64,000 nt of DNA from CAZPQK01 sp964588695 (GTDB lineage: Bacteria > Krumholzibacteriota > Krumholzibacteriia > WVZY01 > JAKEHA01). The notes beneath the pieces are model-generated. The model was not told the DNA's origin and made no database searches. It saw only the letters and a list, made by a program, of their open reading frames with translations. Positions 25,111 to 34,181 of the stretch are shown one piece after another (the first letter of the stretch is position 1; every line of letters starts with the position of its first letter). The stretch spans positions 206,286 through 270,285 of the forward strand of contig CAZPQK010000006.1 in assembly GCA_964588695.1 (NCBI GenBank), given 5' to 3'. The position numbers and the translations under genes were made by a program.

Positions 25111-26907
25111 TTAGTCCGGGAGTCTCACCAGTAGATCACCGGTGAGGAAAGTCAATTCCACGCCGTTTTGGGTTCGGGTCCCATTGATGTGATGAAGGTA
25201 AATGCTGACGCCGCTGTTTGCGTTCGCAGGTTCGAGTTGCATCTCCGTTGGTGCCAGTTCATGTTGACGGCTTCCAGCGTCGCTGTCGAGGCGGCGCACT
25301 AACGGCGCCACCGGGAACTGGGTGGTACTGCCGTCGGTATTGGTGACCTCTATTTCGCCCGCGTCTGGGTTCATACGAACGGTGACGCCTTCAACGGTGG
25401 TCTCTTTCTGATCGGCGCTGAGCTCGAACCGATAGAACAGGTCGAAACTGCTTACGTCATACGAATGTCCGTGAGGCAGCGACGTAAACGTGAAATGGCT
25501 GCCCGGGCTGGTGGCGACACCAGGCTCGCCAACGTTCAGCCAGCTAGCAATTAAGTCGACCCGTTGTCGACTCTTACGGTAGTTCGCAGTCTCTTGCGAA
25601 GTGCCAATGGTATCGATCTCGGCAAGGTTGCCCCTGAACCACGGCTCGATAGACCCAGTGCCGTGATTGTTGATGAGGTAACGAAGCACTTCGCGAATCT
25701 CGCGCTTGGCGTCGTCGTCGAGGGTTGCCGGGGCCGCCAACGGGTGTGCGACGCCGTCCGATAGCATGCCGTTGTCCTGCAGGTAGCCAGCGAGCCGGTT
25801 GGTTTGAGACCGTTGCGATGTGGCGTATGCGCCCCAGGGACCAAACGACGTTGCCAGGGCGACAATGCACAACGTCATCGGTATCACTTTGATGTTCTTG
25901 TTGCGGCTGAACGTAAAGTAAAGCGCAATCGCTCCCAGCCAAACCGTTAACACACTCAAAAAGTAGCGCGGCTCGGTGATGGCGTACTGCGTGATTCGTT
26001 TTCCTACCGCCATACCCAACATGATAATGGCGGGAAAAATTCCAACGTAGAACCAGCGAGAGAAGGTCGCAATCCATGACTCGGTGTCGCGAATCGGGTG
26101 CACGAGTAGCAGCGACAGGATTCCTGCAGTTGCAACCCAAGATACCAACGGGCCAATCAGTCCACTTGGCCATTCGCGACTAATCACGACTTTGCCCAAG
26201 TAAACGGTGAGAATGATCAGGTACACGATCACAATCGGTACCAGAATGTACTGGCTGAACACCTTTAACGGATGAGGGTAGTCGGTAGATTTTTCGAGCG
26301 CGTCGTAGTCGTTGGGAATACCACCCAGAAAAAACCAGGTGTTGTAAACGAAAGCAATGATGAAGAAGAGTCGAGGGTACGCCATATCCGACACGTCGAT
26401 ACCCAGCAGTTGGTCGATTGCAAAAAGGGCACCGGCAAGTCCTGCAAACAACACCGCAGAATGAATCACCGAAGTTAATAGCCGCAGAAAGAGCGTCTTG
26501 TTGAACTGCCAGAATCCGTTGGTGGCCGAAGTATTGACATAGGGCAGAAACGCAACCGCGAGGTGAGCCGCAAGGTTAAACTGCACCAGGCGAATCCCGG
26601 TGGAAGGCGCTAGCCATGGTGGTAATGAAAAATAGTATCCGGTAAGGACGCCGATCATTGCGACCTGGCTGCCGATAACCAGCGCCCGCGACCATCGTAA
26701 TCGCTCGCCAGCCACCGCCAGCGCAATTAGCGCTGGAATCCCAAGTTGGCTGGCAATGACGCCGTTGATGACTTCGACGTTGGGGTCGTGCTGCGCGGCG
26801 CACACGGCAAGGGTCGCTGCGGTAACGGCGGTGGCAATAACGAATGGAAATCGCGCCGCCGCGGTTCTGGCCTGCTCGAAGGCCCGCGATAGAGAAGGCA
26901 ATCGCAT
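25111..26907 (-). CDS. DUF4153 polytopic membrane protein
   Basis: 598 residues from the chosen ATG at 26905-26907 (MRLPSLSRAF). About 11-12 membrane helices span residues 20-400. The DUF4153 signature region ITEPRYFLSVLTVWLGAIALY lies near residue 330. A C-terminal extracytoplasmic domain of about 200 residues (beta-rich, HGHSYDVSSFDLFYRFEL) follows. Family members are membrane proteins of unknown function, sometimes near nucleases or polysaccharide genes. A longer frame reaches 26964, but its start would lie inside the hairpin at 26955-26980. Confidence 0.78.
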   Translation of the reverse strand: MRLPSLSRAFEQARTAAARFPFVIATAVTAATLAVCAAQHDPNVEVINGVIASQLGIPALIALAVAGERLRWSRALVIGSQVAMIGVLTGYYFSLPPWLAPSTGIRLVQFNLAAHLAVAFLPYVNTSATNGFWQFNKTLFLRLLTSVIHSAVLFAGLAGALFAIDQLLGIDVSDMAYPRLFFIIAFVYNTWFFLGGIPNDYDALEKSTDYPHPLKVFSQYILVPIVIVYLIILTVYLGKVVISREWPSGLIGPLVSWVATAGILSLLLVHPIRDTESWIATFSRWFYVGIFPAIIMLGMAVGKRITQYAITEPRYFLSVLTVWLGAIALYFTFSRNKNIKVIPMTLCIVALATSFGPWGAYATSQRSQTNRLAGYLQDNGMLSDGVAHPLAAPATLDDDAKREIREVLRYLINNHGTGSIEPWFRGNLAEIDTIGTSQETANYRKSRQRVDLIASWLNVGEPGVATSPGSHFTFTSLPHGHSYDVSSFDLFYRFELSADQKETTVEGVTVRMNPDAGEIEVTNTDGSTTQFPVAPLVRRLDSDAGSRQHELAPTEMQLEPANANSGVSIYLHHINGTRTQNGVELTFLTGDLLVRLPD

Positions 26908-26954
26908 AGGGCTAGCGTGGCACGAACCCAGGACGTTCGCAACACCAAAGAAGT

Positions 26955-26987
26955 GGGGCGCCATCGCTTGATGACGCCCCGCTTTTT
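26955..26987. terminator. hairpin with T5 tract between DUF4153 and sorting-domain genes
   Basis: 10-bp stem with one mismatch (26955-26964 with 26971-26980), loop CGCTTG, then GCTTTTT on the plus strand. It separates two minus-strand genes, so it probably ends transcription of the upstream giant gene, although its T run is better placed for the plus strand. Confidence 0.5.
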
Positions 26988-27019
26988 GCCGTTAGGGTTT
27001 CGATACCCTCGAACCGGGG

Positions 27020-27331
27020 GTTATTTCAGCAGTACCATTTTGCGCGTGCGCACAAAGTCGCCGGCGACAAGTCGGTAAAAGTACACTCCGCTGGACACCT
27101 GGGTGCCGGCGTTGTTGGTACCGTCCCACGTAATCGGCGCGACTTGTGCGGGAGTTTGCACCTGGTCAACTAACGTCCGCACCAGTTGTCCGCTTACGTT
27201 GTAAACCTTCAGTTGCACGTGCGCGCGATTTGCGAGCGAGTAACTGATAGTCGTCGTCGGGTTGAACGGGTTCGGATAGTTCTGTGTCAGTTCGTTGACC
27301 CGAGGTGCGCTCGGCGGCGTCGACACCGGGA
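27020..27331. repeat. 312-bp perfect direct repeat, copy 1 (sorting-domain tail)
   Basis: Positions 27020-27331 and 30151-30462 (offset 3131) match base for base when compared by eye, and diverge immediately on both sides. The repeat encodes the last about 102 residues and the stop codon of both paralogues. Confidence 0.95.
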
Positions 27332-30083
27332 CAATGTGCGCAAGGTACATCATGACATCGCCTAAGTGGTCAATGTAGTCGGGGATAGGCGCTGGATGGT
27401 CGTCGTAAATCGCGCTGGCGGCAAACCCTCCCAATACCACACGAGCCTGGTACCCGTTGGGATTGAGCGTCTCTTGGACAGCTACTGCTCCTCCGCCTCC
27501 GACGTAACTAGCGACCATCGTCATACTGCCCGGATCGGTGATCACATCAAATCCACCTTCTCCAGTCCAGGCGTTGGATAAGGTCAGGCAAGCCCCATCG
27601 ACGTTCATAGAATCGCCATGAAACAACGATCCCGGTGCGCCAAGAATGAGAGGATTCAGCGCGATGCCTTCCGCCGTGTGACTTCCCGACGTTCCTCCAA
27701 AATCGATGTATTTGTTTTTGAGTTGGCTGGCGCTAATCGACCCAAGAATTTCGAGGCCGCTGGGAAGCTCATTGCCTAGAAGGTAAAGTCCAACGTTTCC
27801 GGTTGCGTTTTCCAGAAAGCTGAACAATATGCCGGTGTCGTCGGTGTCTTCCGGGTTGCCATCACCGTCGCCCATAATGCGCGCCTGATTTCCAGTACTC
27901 CAGACAATACAGTCGTAAGCGGAATTAAGTTGGTTTGCGACGTTTACGACAGTTCCGCCCAATCGATTGTTGTTGTAGTTGTCTGACCCGCGAACGTCAT
28001 AGCGATCCACAGTCGGAGAAAGCGCGATGTGGTCAAAGGCGGCGTCGATAACAGCCTGCTCGCCAAAGGTGTGAGCGCCGTCTACATAGAGCACGTTCGC
28101 AGTTCCAGTCGGTAAACAAGTGAACTCGTCCGCGCCCGCCGCGGCCGTGGCAAAGTCGTCGGTGACACCCGACTCCAAACCCCAATAAGTCACTTCGCCG
28201 ATCGAGTTGGTTGCGCCAAAGAAAAACTTAACCGTGTCGCCCGGTGTAAACAAATTGTCGTTGAGGTCTGCGCAGAACGTTCGGTCCTGGGGGTTGCCCA
28301 CAATGTTGAATGATGTGTCCATTTGGATCACCGCCCAATCGATACCGCCCGCCGAGCCCGTACCTTGATACGGCCATCGCGGACCGCCGGACAACGCCGC
28401 GCCCGACTTGCCGGCTTGACCCTGCGGACACACCGCCGCGTAAAGAAAAACTGCGGCCGCCCCGCTTCCGGTAGTTCCCAATCCGTGTTCGGTGTCGAAA
28501 ACTTCGACGACGACAGAGTCGCCGAACAGAATAGGGTTAAAGGATTGAGAAATGTCGGTTCCCATGTCAGCTCGAACCGTTCCCGTGATGGTGCCGTCGC
28601 CAGGAAAGCTGTCCTGAAACAGCCTGGCGTCGTTAATGGTCCACTGGGGCCCGTTGCCGTCGAAGCGGATGATGCTGACGTTGTCGAACATCGGAGCGTG
28701 CGAGTGACACGTGCCGGGTCCGAAGGTTCCGCACCAAACATTACATAAGTCGACGACGCCGAGAGCAACTTGCACATCCGTGGCGCCCTGCTCAATCAGG
28801 TCTCCAATCGGGAACGATTGGCGAGACCAGTCCTTTTGTGCCCCGTAAAAGACAAAGCCGTTGTCTTCCCACTGACCGGGACAGCCGTCTACAATCGAGC
28901 GCACGTGCCACACCCAGAACACTACGTTTCCTAGCGGGAGATCACGGTACACGTCAAACTGTAGCTCCATGGATTCGCCGGATCCGATTAGCGGCACGGC
29001 TGGCGACCAGATCTCGTTATTTATAAACAACGGGGTGCCGGAAAGCACACCAGGGCCCTCGGTGCCGAAGGGCACCACTTCCTGGCCGGGAAAATTGTTG
29101 CCACCGCAGTCATATACGTAGCCCGAACCTTCGAAGAACCCCCATATACACGAGATGTTGCTGGTACAAAAGTCTTCGCTGACCGCCTGCGTGCCGGGGA
29201 ACAGAGACGCGAATGTGCCGAACGCCTGCCGCGATGAAGCTTCCCAATTGTCTGCCGACATATCGCCAACCGATTCGTCTTCGAAGTCATCAAACGGAAG
29301 CCCGGGCCCGACGGTTGCGGTTACTCCGATGTCGTCGACAATAAACGCACCGTCTGTTTGCCACAGGCCGTCCTGGTCCGACCAAGCCCCATCACTCGTG
29401 AAGCGAAAGCGCAGGTCAACCTGTCCGCCGTGTAGCGAGTCCGGGATTGCGACGGTAACAGTGTCCGTTCCGAAAAAGCCCCACGCCGCATCGAAATTAA
29501 GTGACGTATTGCCAACGCCGAGGTTGATCCAGTTCTCGGCTGGGTCAGTCGCGTCATCAACTTCCAAAAACGTAAAGTCGTAGCCGGGCTCGGAGTCGTA
29601 GTGAATCGCAAACGAGAGCGTTAACCCAGTGCCAACCGCCGGTGATGAGGTTGTTAGAAATTGCTGCCACCGGTTGCCATAGCCCGGCAATGTCGCGTAA
29701 CCGCAAAGAACAGGGTCGGCCGGGTTTGGCGCCAAGCCACACCACATTGCTTGGTTACCACCGGGTGCAAACAGCAACCCGTTGTAGCCGCCGCCGAGTC
29801 CTGCGAAGTCATCCACGTGCGTATAGATGCCTTGGGCGGTTAGGTCTTGAGCGGTCCAACCCTGGGCATCGCATCCTTCGAAATCCCACGAGGCAACCCA
29901 TGTGGTGTCGGGGGCAGCACGCATTGTTTTACCAAATGGCGATGGGCCGCTGTCCAACGATCGCACCAACGGTGTCGATGCTTCGCGCGGCGTTCGGGTT
30001 TCTTTGGCGCGCAAGTCGTTAGGTTTTGCCACGAAAACGACAAGGCCAACCATTGTGGCGCTAAGTACAAGCTTCTTAGTCAT
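27021..30083 (-). CDS. giant secreted protein with type IX-like (FlgD-Ig) sorting domain, paralogue A
   Basis: 1020 residues from the ATG at 30081-30083 (MTKKLVLSATMVG). Signal peptide, then a beta-sandwich module opening ASWDFEGCDAQGWTAQDL (about 55-240) and a second sandwich (about 240-470). A central region contains ARIMGDGDGNPEDTDDTGI-type acidic loops and a DUF-like cysteine-poor region. The C-terminal about 85 residues are a sorting domain (NYPNPFNPTTTISYSL ... SSGVYFYRLVAGD ... KMVLLK). Such tails direct proteins through type IX-like secretion for surface attachment or release. It is a tandem duplicate of paralogue B, with which the last 312 bp are identical in DNA. Function unknown; peptidase motifs are not seen. 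Confidence 0.85.
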   Translation of the reverse strand: MTKKLVLSATMVGLVVFVAKPNDLRAKETRTPREASTPLVRSLDSGPSPFGKTMRAAPDTTWVASWDFEGCDAQGWTAQDLTAQGIYTHVDDFAGLGGGYNGLLFAPGGNQAMWCGLAPNPADPVLCGYATLPGYGNRWQQFLTTSSPAVGTGLTLSFAIHYDSEPGYDFTFLEVDDATDPAENWINLGVGNTSLNFDAAWGFFGTDTVTVAIPDSLHGGQVDLRFRFTSDGAWSDQDGLWQTDGAFIVDDIGVTATVGPGLPFDDFEDESVGDMSADNWEASSRQAFGTFASLFPGTQAVSEDFCTSNISCIWGFFEGSGYVYDCGGNNFPGQEVVPFGTEGPGVLSGTPLFINNEIWSPAVPLIGSGESMELQFDVYRDLPLGNVVFWVWHVRSIVDGCPGQWEDNGFVFYGAQKDWSRQSFPIGDLIEQGATDVQVALGVVDLCNVWCGTFGPGTCHSHAPMFDNVSIIRFDGNGPQWTINDARLFQDSFPGDGTITGTVRADMGTDISQSFNPILFGDSVVVEVFDTEHGLGTTGSGAAAVFLYAAVCPQGQAGKSGAALSGGPRWPYQGTGSAGGIDWAVIQMDTSFNIVGNPQDRTFCADLNDNLFTPGDTVKFFFGATNSIGEVTYWGLESGVTDDFATAAAGADEFTCLPTGTANVLYVDGAHTFGEQAVIDAAFDHIALSPTVDRYDVRGSDNYNNNRLGGTVVNVANQLNSAYDCIVWSTGNQARIMGDGDGNPEDTDDTGILFSFLENATGNVGLYLLGNELPSGLEILGSISASQLKNKYIDFGGTSGSHTAEGIALNPLILGAPGSLFHGDSMNVDGACLTLSNAWTGEGGFDVITDPGSMTMVASYVGGGGAVAVQETLNPNGYQARVVLGGFAASAIYDDHPAPIPDYIDHLGDVMMYLAHIVPVSTPPSAPRVNELTQNYPNPFNPTTTISYSLANRAHVQLKVYNVSGQLVRTLVDQVQTPAQVAPITWDGTNNAGTQVSSGVYFYRLVAGDFVRTRKMVLLK

Positions 30084-30150
30084 GCGAACTCCCGGTAAAA
30101 AGTTAGCAATGTGACCGTTGCCGTCGCAACAGCCGCTGATGTTCGAGAAT

Positions 30151-30462
30151 GTTATTTCAGCAGTACCATTTTGCGCGTGCGCACAAAGTCGCCGGCGACA
30201 AGTCGGTAAAAGTACACTCCGCTGGACACCTGGGTGCCGGCGTTGTTGGTACCGTCCCACGTAATCGGCGCGACTTGTGCGGGAGTTTGCACCTGGTCAA
30301 CTAACGTCCGCACCAGTTGTCCGCTTACGTTGTAAACCTTCAGTTGCACGTGCGCGCGATTTGCGAGCGAGTAACTGATAGTCGTCGTCGGGTTGAACGG
30401 GTTCGGATAGTTCTGTGTCAGTTCGTTGACCCGAGGTGCGCTCGGCGGCGTCGACACCGGGA
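30151..30462. repeat. 312-bp perfect direct repeat, copy 2 (sorting-domain tail)
   Basis: Second copy of the repeat at 27020-27331. Outside it the two genes are clearly related in protein but much more diverged in DNA. Confidence 0.95.
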
Positions 30463-33223
30463 TCGAATGCGACAGGTAGTCCATCACGTCGCGAACGTGG
30501 TCGACGTAGTCTGGTGTCGGAGCGGGTTTGTCGTCGACAATATGGCTAATGGCAAAGCCACCCAACACAGTTCGGACCGGTTGCCCGTTGGGGTTCAGAG
30601 TCTCCTGTGTCAATACAGCGCCGTCCGCACCCTCATAGCGTGCGGCCACGACCGACGCTCCGGTAGCGTCGAGGACGTCAAAGCCTGCGCCCTCCCCCCA
30701 GCCCGCGTAAATGTTCAGACAGCTCCCATCGGCCATCAGGGTATCGGGCATGCCGCCGTGTTCAAAGATGCGCCCCGGCTCGCCGACGATCGTCGGTGAC
30801 ACGGGGAGACTTGTTTCCAGGTGGCTCCCGTCGGTTAGCGAGAAATTAAAATACTTGTTTCTTAGCAATGTCGCCGATGCGCCACCGAGAGCGTCGAACG
30901 CTTCCGCAAAGTTGTCGCCGACCAGGTAGATGCCCCCTGGATTTGTTGCGTTCTCCAAGAACTCGTACAACACCTGCGTGTCATTGGTCTTTTCCGGGTT
31001 GCCGGTTCCATCGCCGAATCCGCGGTTGATGGTTCCGGTGCTCCACACGATGCAGTCGTACACCGAGTTGAGCTGCGCGGCGACATCGGAGATGTGGTAA
31101 CCCAGGCGGTTATCGTTGTAGCCGTCGGACCCGCGAACGTCAAAGCGGTCGTAGGCAACGTGCGCAATGCCCGGCTCCAGGAACGGTTGGTCGCCGAAGG
31201 TGTGATCGCCGTCTACGTACAGCACCGACGCGTTGCCGGAAGGCAGGCAGGTCACTTCGTCCGAGCCAAGCGCCGCGATCATCATGTCATCGGTCGTTCC
31301 CGATTCGATCCCCCAATAGGTGCGCTGACCTTCGGTGTTCTCTGCGCCGAAGAAAAACTTCACTTCGTCACCGGGCGTGAACAGGTTGTCGTTGAGGTCG
31401 ACACAATACACGTCGGACAGCGCGCCGGTCCGGCTCGCGCTGTTGGTGAAAGCGGTGTCGACGCGCAGACACGTCCATTCTTCCGAGTCAATGGTCACGG
31501 TGCCGACGACCGGAAAGCGGAAGCTGTCTTGCGTCATAGCGCTGCCCGACTTGGGGGCTTGGGCGGGTTCCACCCGAGCGTACAAGTAAACGGCGGGGCC
31601 AAACCCGGTAAATGGGTCGCCCGCAAGCGCGTGCTCTTCGTCGGACACCGCAACAACCGCCGAGTCGCCCAGCAGGATATTGGGACTGCTGCCGGACAGG
31701 ATGTCGGCGCCCATGTCCATGCGGACCACACCGGTGGTTGTACCGTCGTCGGCGAAGCTATCCTGAAACAGAGTGCGGTCGGTGATTCTCCACTGCGGAC
31801 CGTTACCGTCGAACCGAATGATGGACACGTTGTCGAACAGCGGACCAAAACTATGACATGCACCGGTGCCGTAGATACCGCACCACGCGAAACACATGTC
31901 GATCACGCCCAGGCGGACTTGAACTTCGGCTGGCGTTGGAATTAACAAGTCGCCCACAGGTTGAACGTGACGACGCCACCGTGGGTTGGGGCCGTAGTAC
32001 ACAAAGTTGCGGTCGAGCCAAGGCATCGGGCAGAACCCGTTCCGTCCACGAACCGACCAGGTAAAGAAAATGAGGTTGGTGAGTGGTAAGTCTTCGTAGA
32101 CATCGAAGTGGAGTTCCCAGGACGCGCCGGCACCTGCGACGGTCACCCACGGCGAAACCAGTTCCTGATCGATGCCCGGTTCGAACGCGGGCGCAAACGG
32201 CACCACTTCTTGTGCCGGAAAGTTGTTTCCGCCGCACGTATAAAAGCTTCCCGAGCCCGCAAAGAATCCCCACATGCAGGAGATATTGCTGACGCAGTCG
32301 TCTTGAAACGGAGTCGATAGTGCGGGGAAGAGTGTTGAGAAGTCTCCAAAGCCAGGGTCGGCGGAGCCTTCCCAATCGTCGGCTACGGTGCTACCGACGG
32401 CCTCGCCTTCGAAGTCTTCCAGCGCAAGACCGGCGCCCGCGGCGGCGGTAACTTCGATGTCGTCGACGATGAATGCGCCGTCGGTGTCCCATAGCCCGTC
32501 TTCGTCGGACCATGCCCCGTCGCTAGTAAACTTAAAGTGCAGGTTCACCGCTCCGCCGTGCACCGAGTCGGGAATCGAAACGCTAATGGTGTCGGTACCC
32601 GTTCCTTCCCACGCCATACTCGGATGGGGGGAGATTGGTGTTGTGCCGACACCAAGGTTGATCCAGTTTTCGGATCCGTCGGTTGCGTCGTCGAACTCCA
32701 GGACGGTACGGTCGTACCCGGGTTCCGAGTCCCAGTGGAACGCAAACGACACGGTAAGCCCGGTGCCGCTGGCCGGGGATGACGTCGACAAATACTGCTC
32801 CCACCGATTGCCGTAACCCGGTAATGACGCGTAGCTGCAAATATACAGATCGGAGGTGTCGGGTCGTGCGCCACACCACATTGCCTGGTTGCCGTTAGGG
32901 GCTACCAGCAGACCGTTGATGCCACCGCCGAGGCCGGCGAAATCGTCGATGTGCGTGAAGATAGCGTAAGGTGCGGAGTTGTCTACCACCGTCCATCCTT
33001 GCGCGTCGCATCCTTCAAAGTCCCAAGAACCAATAACGGTGGTGTCAGGCATGGCCCGCCGCGCGGCCGGCAGCGGCGAGCTGTCCAACGATCGCTTTAG
33101 CCACGTTGGGGTTTCCTTTGGCGTGCGGACTTCTTTTGCAAGCGGTGCGTTCGATGCACAAACGATCGTAAACACGATAACGGCAAACGCCATCGCAGCT
33201 ACGGAACTACGACCGGGAATCAT
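30152..33223 (-). CDS. giant secreted protein with type IX-like sorting domain, paralogue B
   Basis: 1023 residues. Signal peptide (AFAVIVFTIVCASNAPLA), then the same order of modules as paralogue A: IGSWDFEGCDAQGWTVVDN near residue 65, a second sandwich near 245-450 (FEGEAVGSTVADDWEGS), a third region (FDVRGSDGYNDNRLGYHISD), and the C-terminal sorting domain with NYPNPFNPTT and MVLLK. It lies 68 bp upstream of paralogue A on the same strand, so both are probably one transcript. The function is unknown; likely a large surface or secreted protein. The DNA-identical tail points to gene conversion. Confidence 0.85.
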   Translation of the reverse strand: MIPGRSSVAAMAFAVIVFTIVCASNAPLAKEVRTPKETPTWLKRSLDSSPLPAARRAMPDTTVIGSWDFEGCDAQGWTVVDNSAPYAIFTHIDDFAGLGGGINGLLVAPNGNQAMWCGARPDTSDLYICSYASLPGYGNRWEQYLSTSSPASGTGLTVSFAFHWDSEPGYDRTVLEFDDATDGSENWINLGVGTTPISPHPSMAWEGTGTDTISVSIPDSVHGGAVNLHFKFTSDGAWSDEDGLWDTDGAFIVDDIEVTAAAGAGLALEDFEGEAVGSTVADDWEGSADPGFGDFSTLFPALSTPFQDDCVSNISCMWGFFAGSGSFYTCGGNNFPAQEVVPFAPAFEPGIDQELVSPWVTVAGAGASWELHFDVYEDLPLTNLIFFTWSVRGRNGFCPMPWLDRNFVYYGPNPRWRRHVQPVGDLLIPTPAEVQVRLGVIDMCFAWCGIYGTGACHSFGPLFDNVSIIRFDGNGPQWRITDRTLFQDSFADDGTTTGVVRMDMGADILSGSSPNILLGDSAVVAVSDEEHALAGDPFTGFGPAVYLYARVEPAQAPKSGSAMTQDSFRFPVVGTVTIDSEEWTCLRVDTAFTNSASRTGALSDVYCVDLNDNLFTPGDEVKFFFGAENTEGQRTYWGIESGTTDDMMIAALGSDEVTCLPSGNASVLYVDGDHTFGDQPFLEPGIAHVAYDRFDVRGSDGYNDNRLGYHISDVAAQLNSVYDCIVWSTGTINRGFGDGTGNPEKTNDTQVLYEFLENATNPGGIYLVGDNFAEAFDALGGASATLLRNKYFNFSLTDGSHLETSLPVSPTIVGEPGRIFEHGGMPDTLMADGSCLNIYAGWGEGAGFDVLDATGASVVAARYEGADGAVLTQETLNPNGQPVRTVLGGFAISHIVDDKPAPTPDYVDHVRDVMDYLSHSIPVSTPPSAPRVNELTQNYPNPFNPTTTISYSLANRAHVQLKVYNVSGQLVRTLVDQVQTPAQVAPITWDGTNNAGTQVSSGVYFYRLVAGDFVRTRKMVLLK

Positions 33224-33381
33224 GTGTGTCTCCCTTTGACTGGAGTGAGCAGAACCAGTTCACGCGCAGGTGAGCAAGGGAAAGGGGGTAACACAAGTGT
33301 AGCACAGCAACGCAGGCGGGCAACCCGCTTGTAGACTTCGCAGGCCCATGCCCGCGCGGACGCCCCGCGGAGAACTTTTGC

Positions 33382-33410
33382 TTGCGGCCAGGGAGCACTT
33401 CATACATACT
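33382..33410 (+). promoter_or_regulatory. probable promoter of the TetR regulator
   Basis: TTGCGG (33382-33387), 17-bp spacer, CATACT (33405-33410). The -10 overlaps the operator-like sequence at 33404-33424. Confidence 0.4.
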
Positions 33411-33424
33411 AGTCGGTAGGTAAA
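33404..33424. promoter_or_regulatory. TetR operator-like site upstream of the regulator
   Basis: ACATACTAGTCGGTAGGTA-type imperfect palindrome covering the -10 of the tetR promoter. It resembles the better palindrome at 34099-34118 (ACATACYAGTyrGTAkGT in common). Confidence 0.5.
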
Positions 33425-33439
33425 CAACCCCAGGAACCG

Positions 33440-34051
33440 ATGGTAACCAAGCGCAACCCAGATTTGACCCGCGAGAAGCTGCTAACTGCAGCTTTTCAAG
33501 AGATTTACGCTCATGGGTATCGGTCTGCCAGCCTCGACGGGATCATTTCTGCTGCCGGTGTGACCAAGGGCGCGCTGTACCACCATTTTGCCAACACGCA
33601 GGCTTTGGGCTATGCGGTGCTCGAAGAAGTAATTCGTCAGCATGTGGTCGACGAGTGGATTCGTCCGATGGCGACCAGCGACGACCCGGTGGGACGAATC
33701 TTTGAACTCATGCAGGGCAAGTGCGAAAACATGTCCACCGATGAGCTGATCAACGGTTGTCCGCTGAACAACCTGGCCCAGGAGATGGCCGGTGTGGACG
33801 AAGGATTTCGCGAGCGCGTCATGAAACTCTTCGAGTTGTGGCACAGCGGCTTTGCGGACGCGTTTCGGCGCGGTCAGAAGGCGGGTACGGTTCGCGCCGA
33901 CGTTAATCCCGACGCGGTTGCGGCCCACATTCTGGCGACGTTCGAAGGCGCGCTAAGTATGGCGAAGGTGACTCGCAACGTTAGCACCGTCGTACAGCAC
34001 TGCGAGAGTATGGTTGCCTACCTGGAAAGTATACGCATCGTTAAGAATTAG
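33440..34051 (+). CDS. TetR-family transcriptional regulator
   Basis: 203 residues. The N-terminal HTH is clear (TREKLLTAAFQEIYAHGYRS; DGIISAAGVTKGALYHHF; NTQALGYAVLEEV). The C-terminal ligand domain resembles the TetR_C_11 type (LINGCPLNNLAQEMAGVDEG; FADAFRRGQKAGTVRADVNP). Similar operators lie before this gene and before the RND operon 130 bp downstream, so it probably represses both and is released by a substrate of the pump. Confidence 0.92.
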   Translation: MVTKRNPDLTREKLLTAAFQEIYAHGYRSASLDGIISAAGVTKGALYHHFANTQALGYAVLEEVIRQHVVDEWIRPMATSDDPVGRIFELMQGKCENMSTDELINGCPLNNLAQEMAGVDEGFRERVMKLFELWHSGFADAFRRGQKAGTVRADVNPDAVAAHILATFEGALSMAKVTRNVSTVVQHCESMVAYLESIRIVKN

Positions 34052-34098
34052 GGGGACGGTCAGCGCGGACAGGGGTTCGTGTTTGGGCCGCTTTCCTC

Positions 34099-34118
34099 AA
34101 CATACCAGTTAGTATGTT
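34099..34118. promoter_or_regulatory. TetR operator palindrome before the RND operon
   Basis: AACATAC (34099-34105), 6-bp centre, GTATGTT (34112-34118): perfect 7-bp arms. It lies 64 bp before the RND start codon region and matches the site over the tetR promoter. Confidence 0.65.
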
Positions 34119-34181
34119 TTTGCTTACAAATAAGTTACCTATCATTCCCCATTATTCCTCTAACCCAGCCGGGAGACAGTA

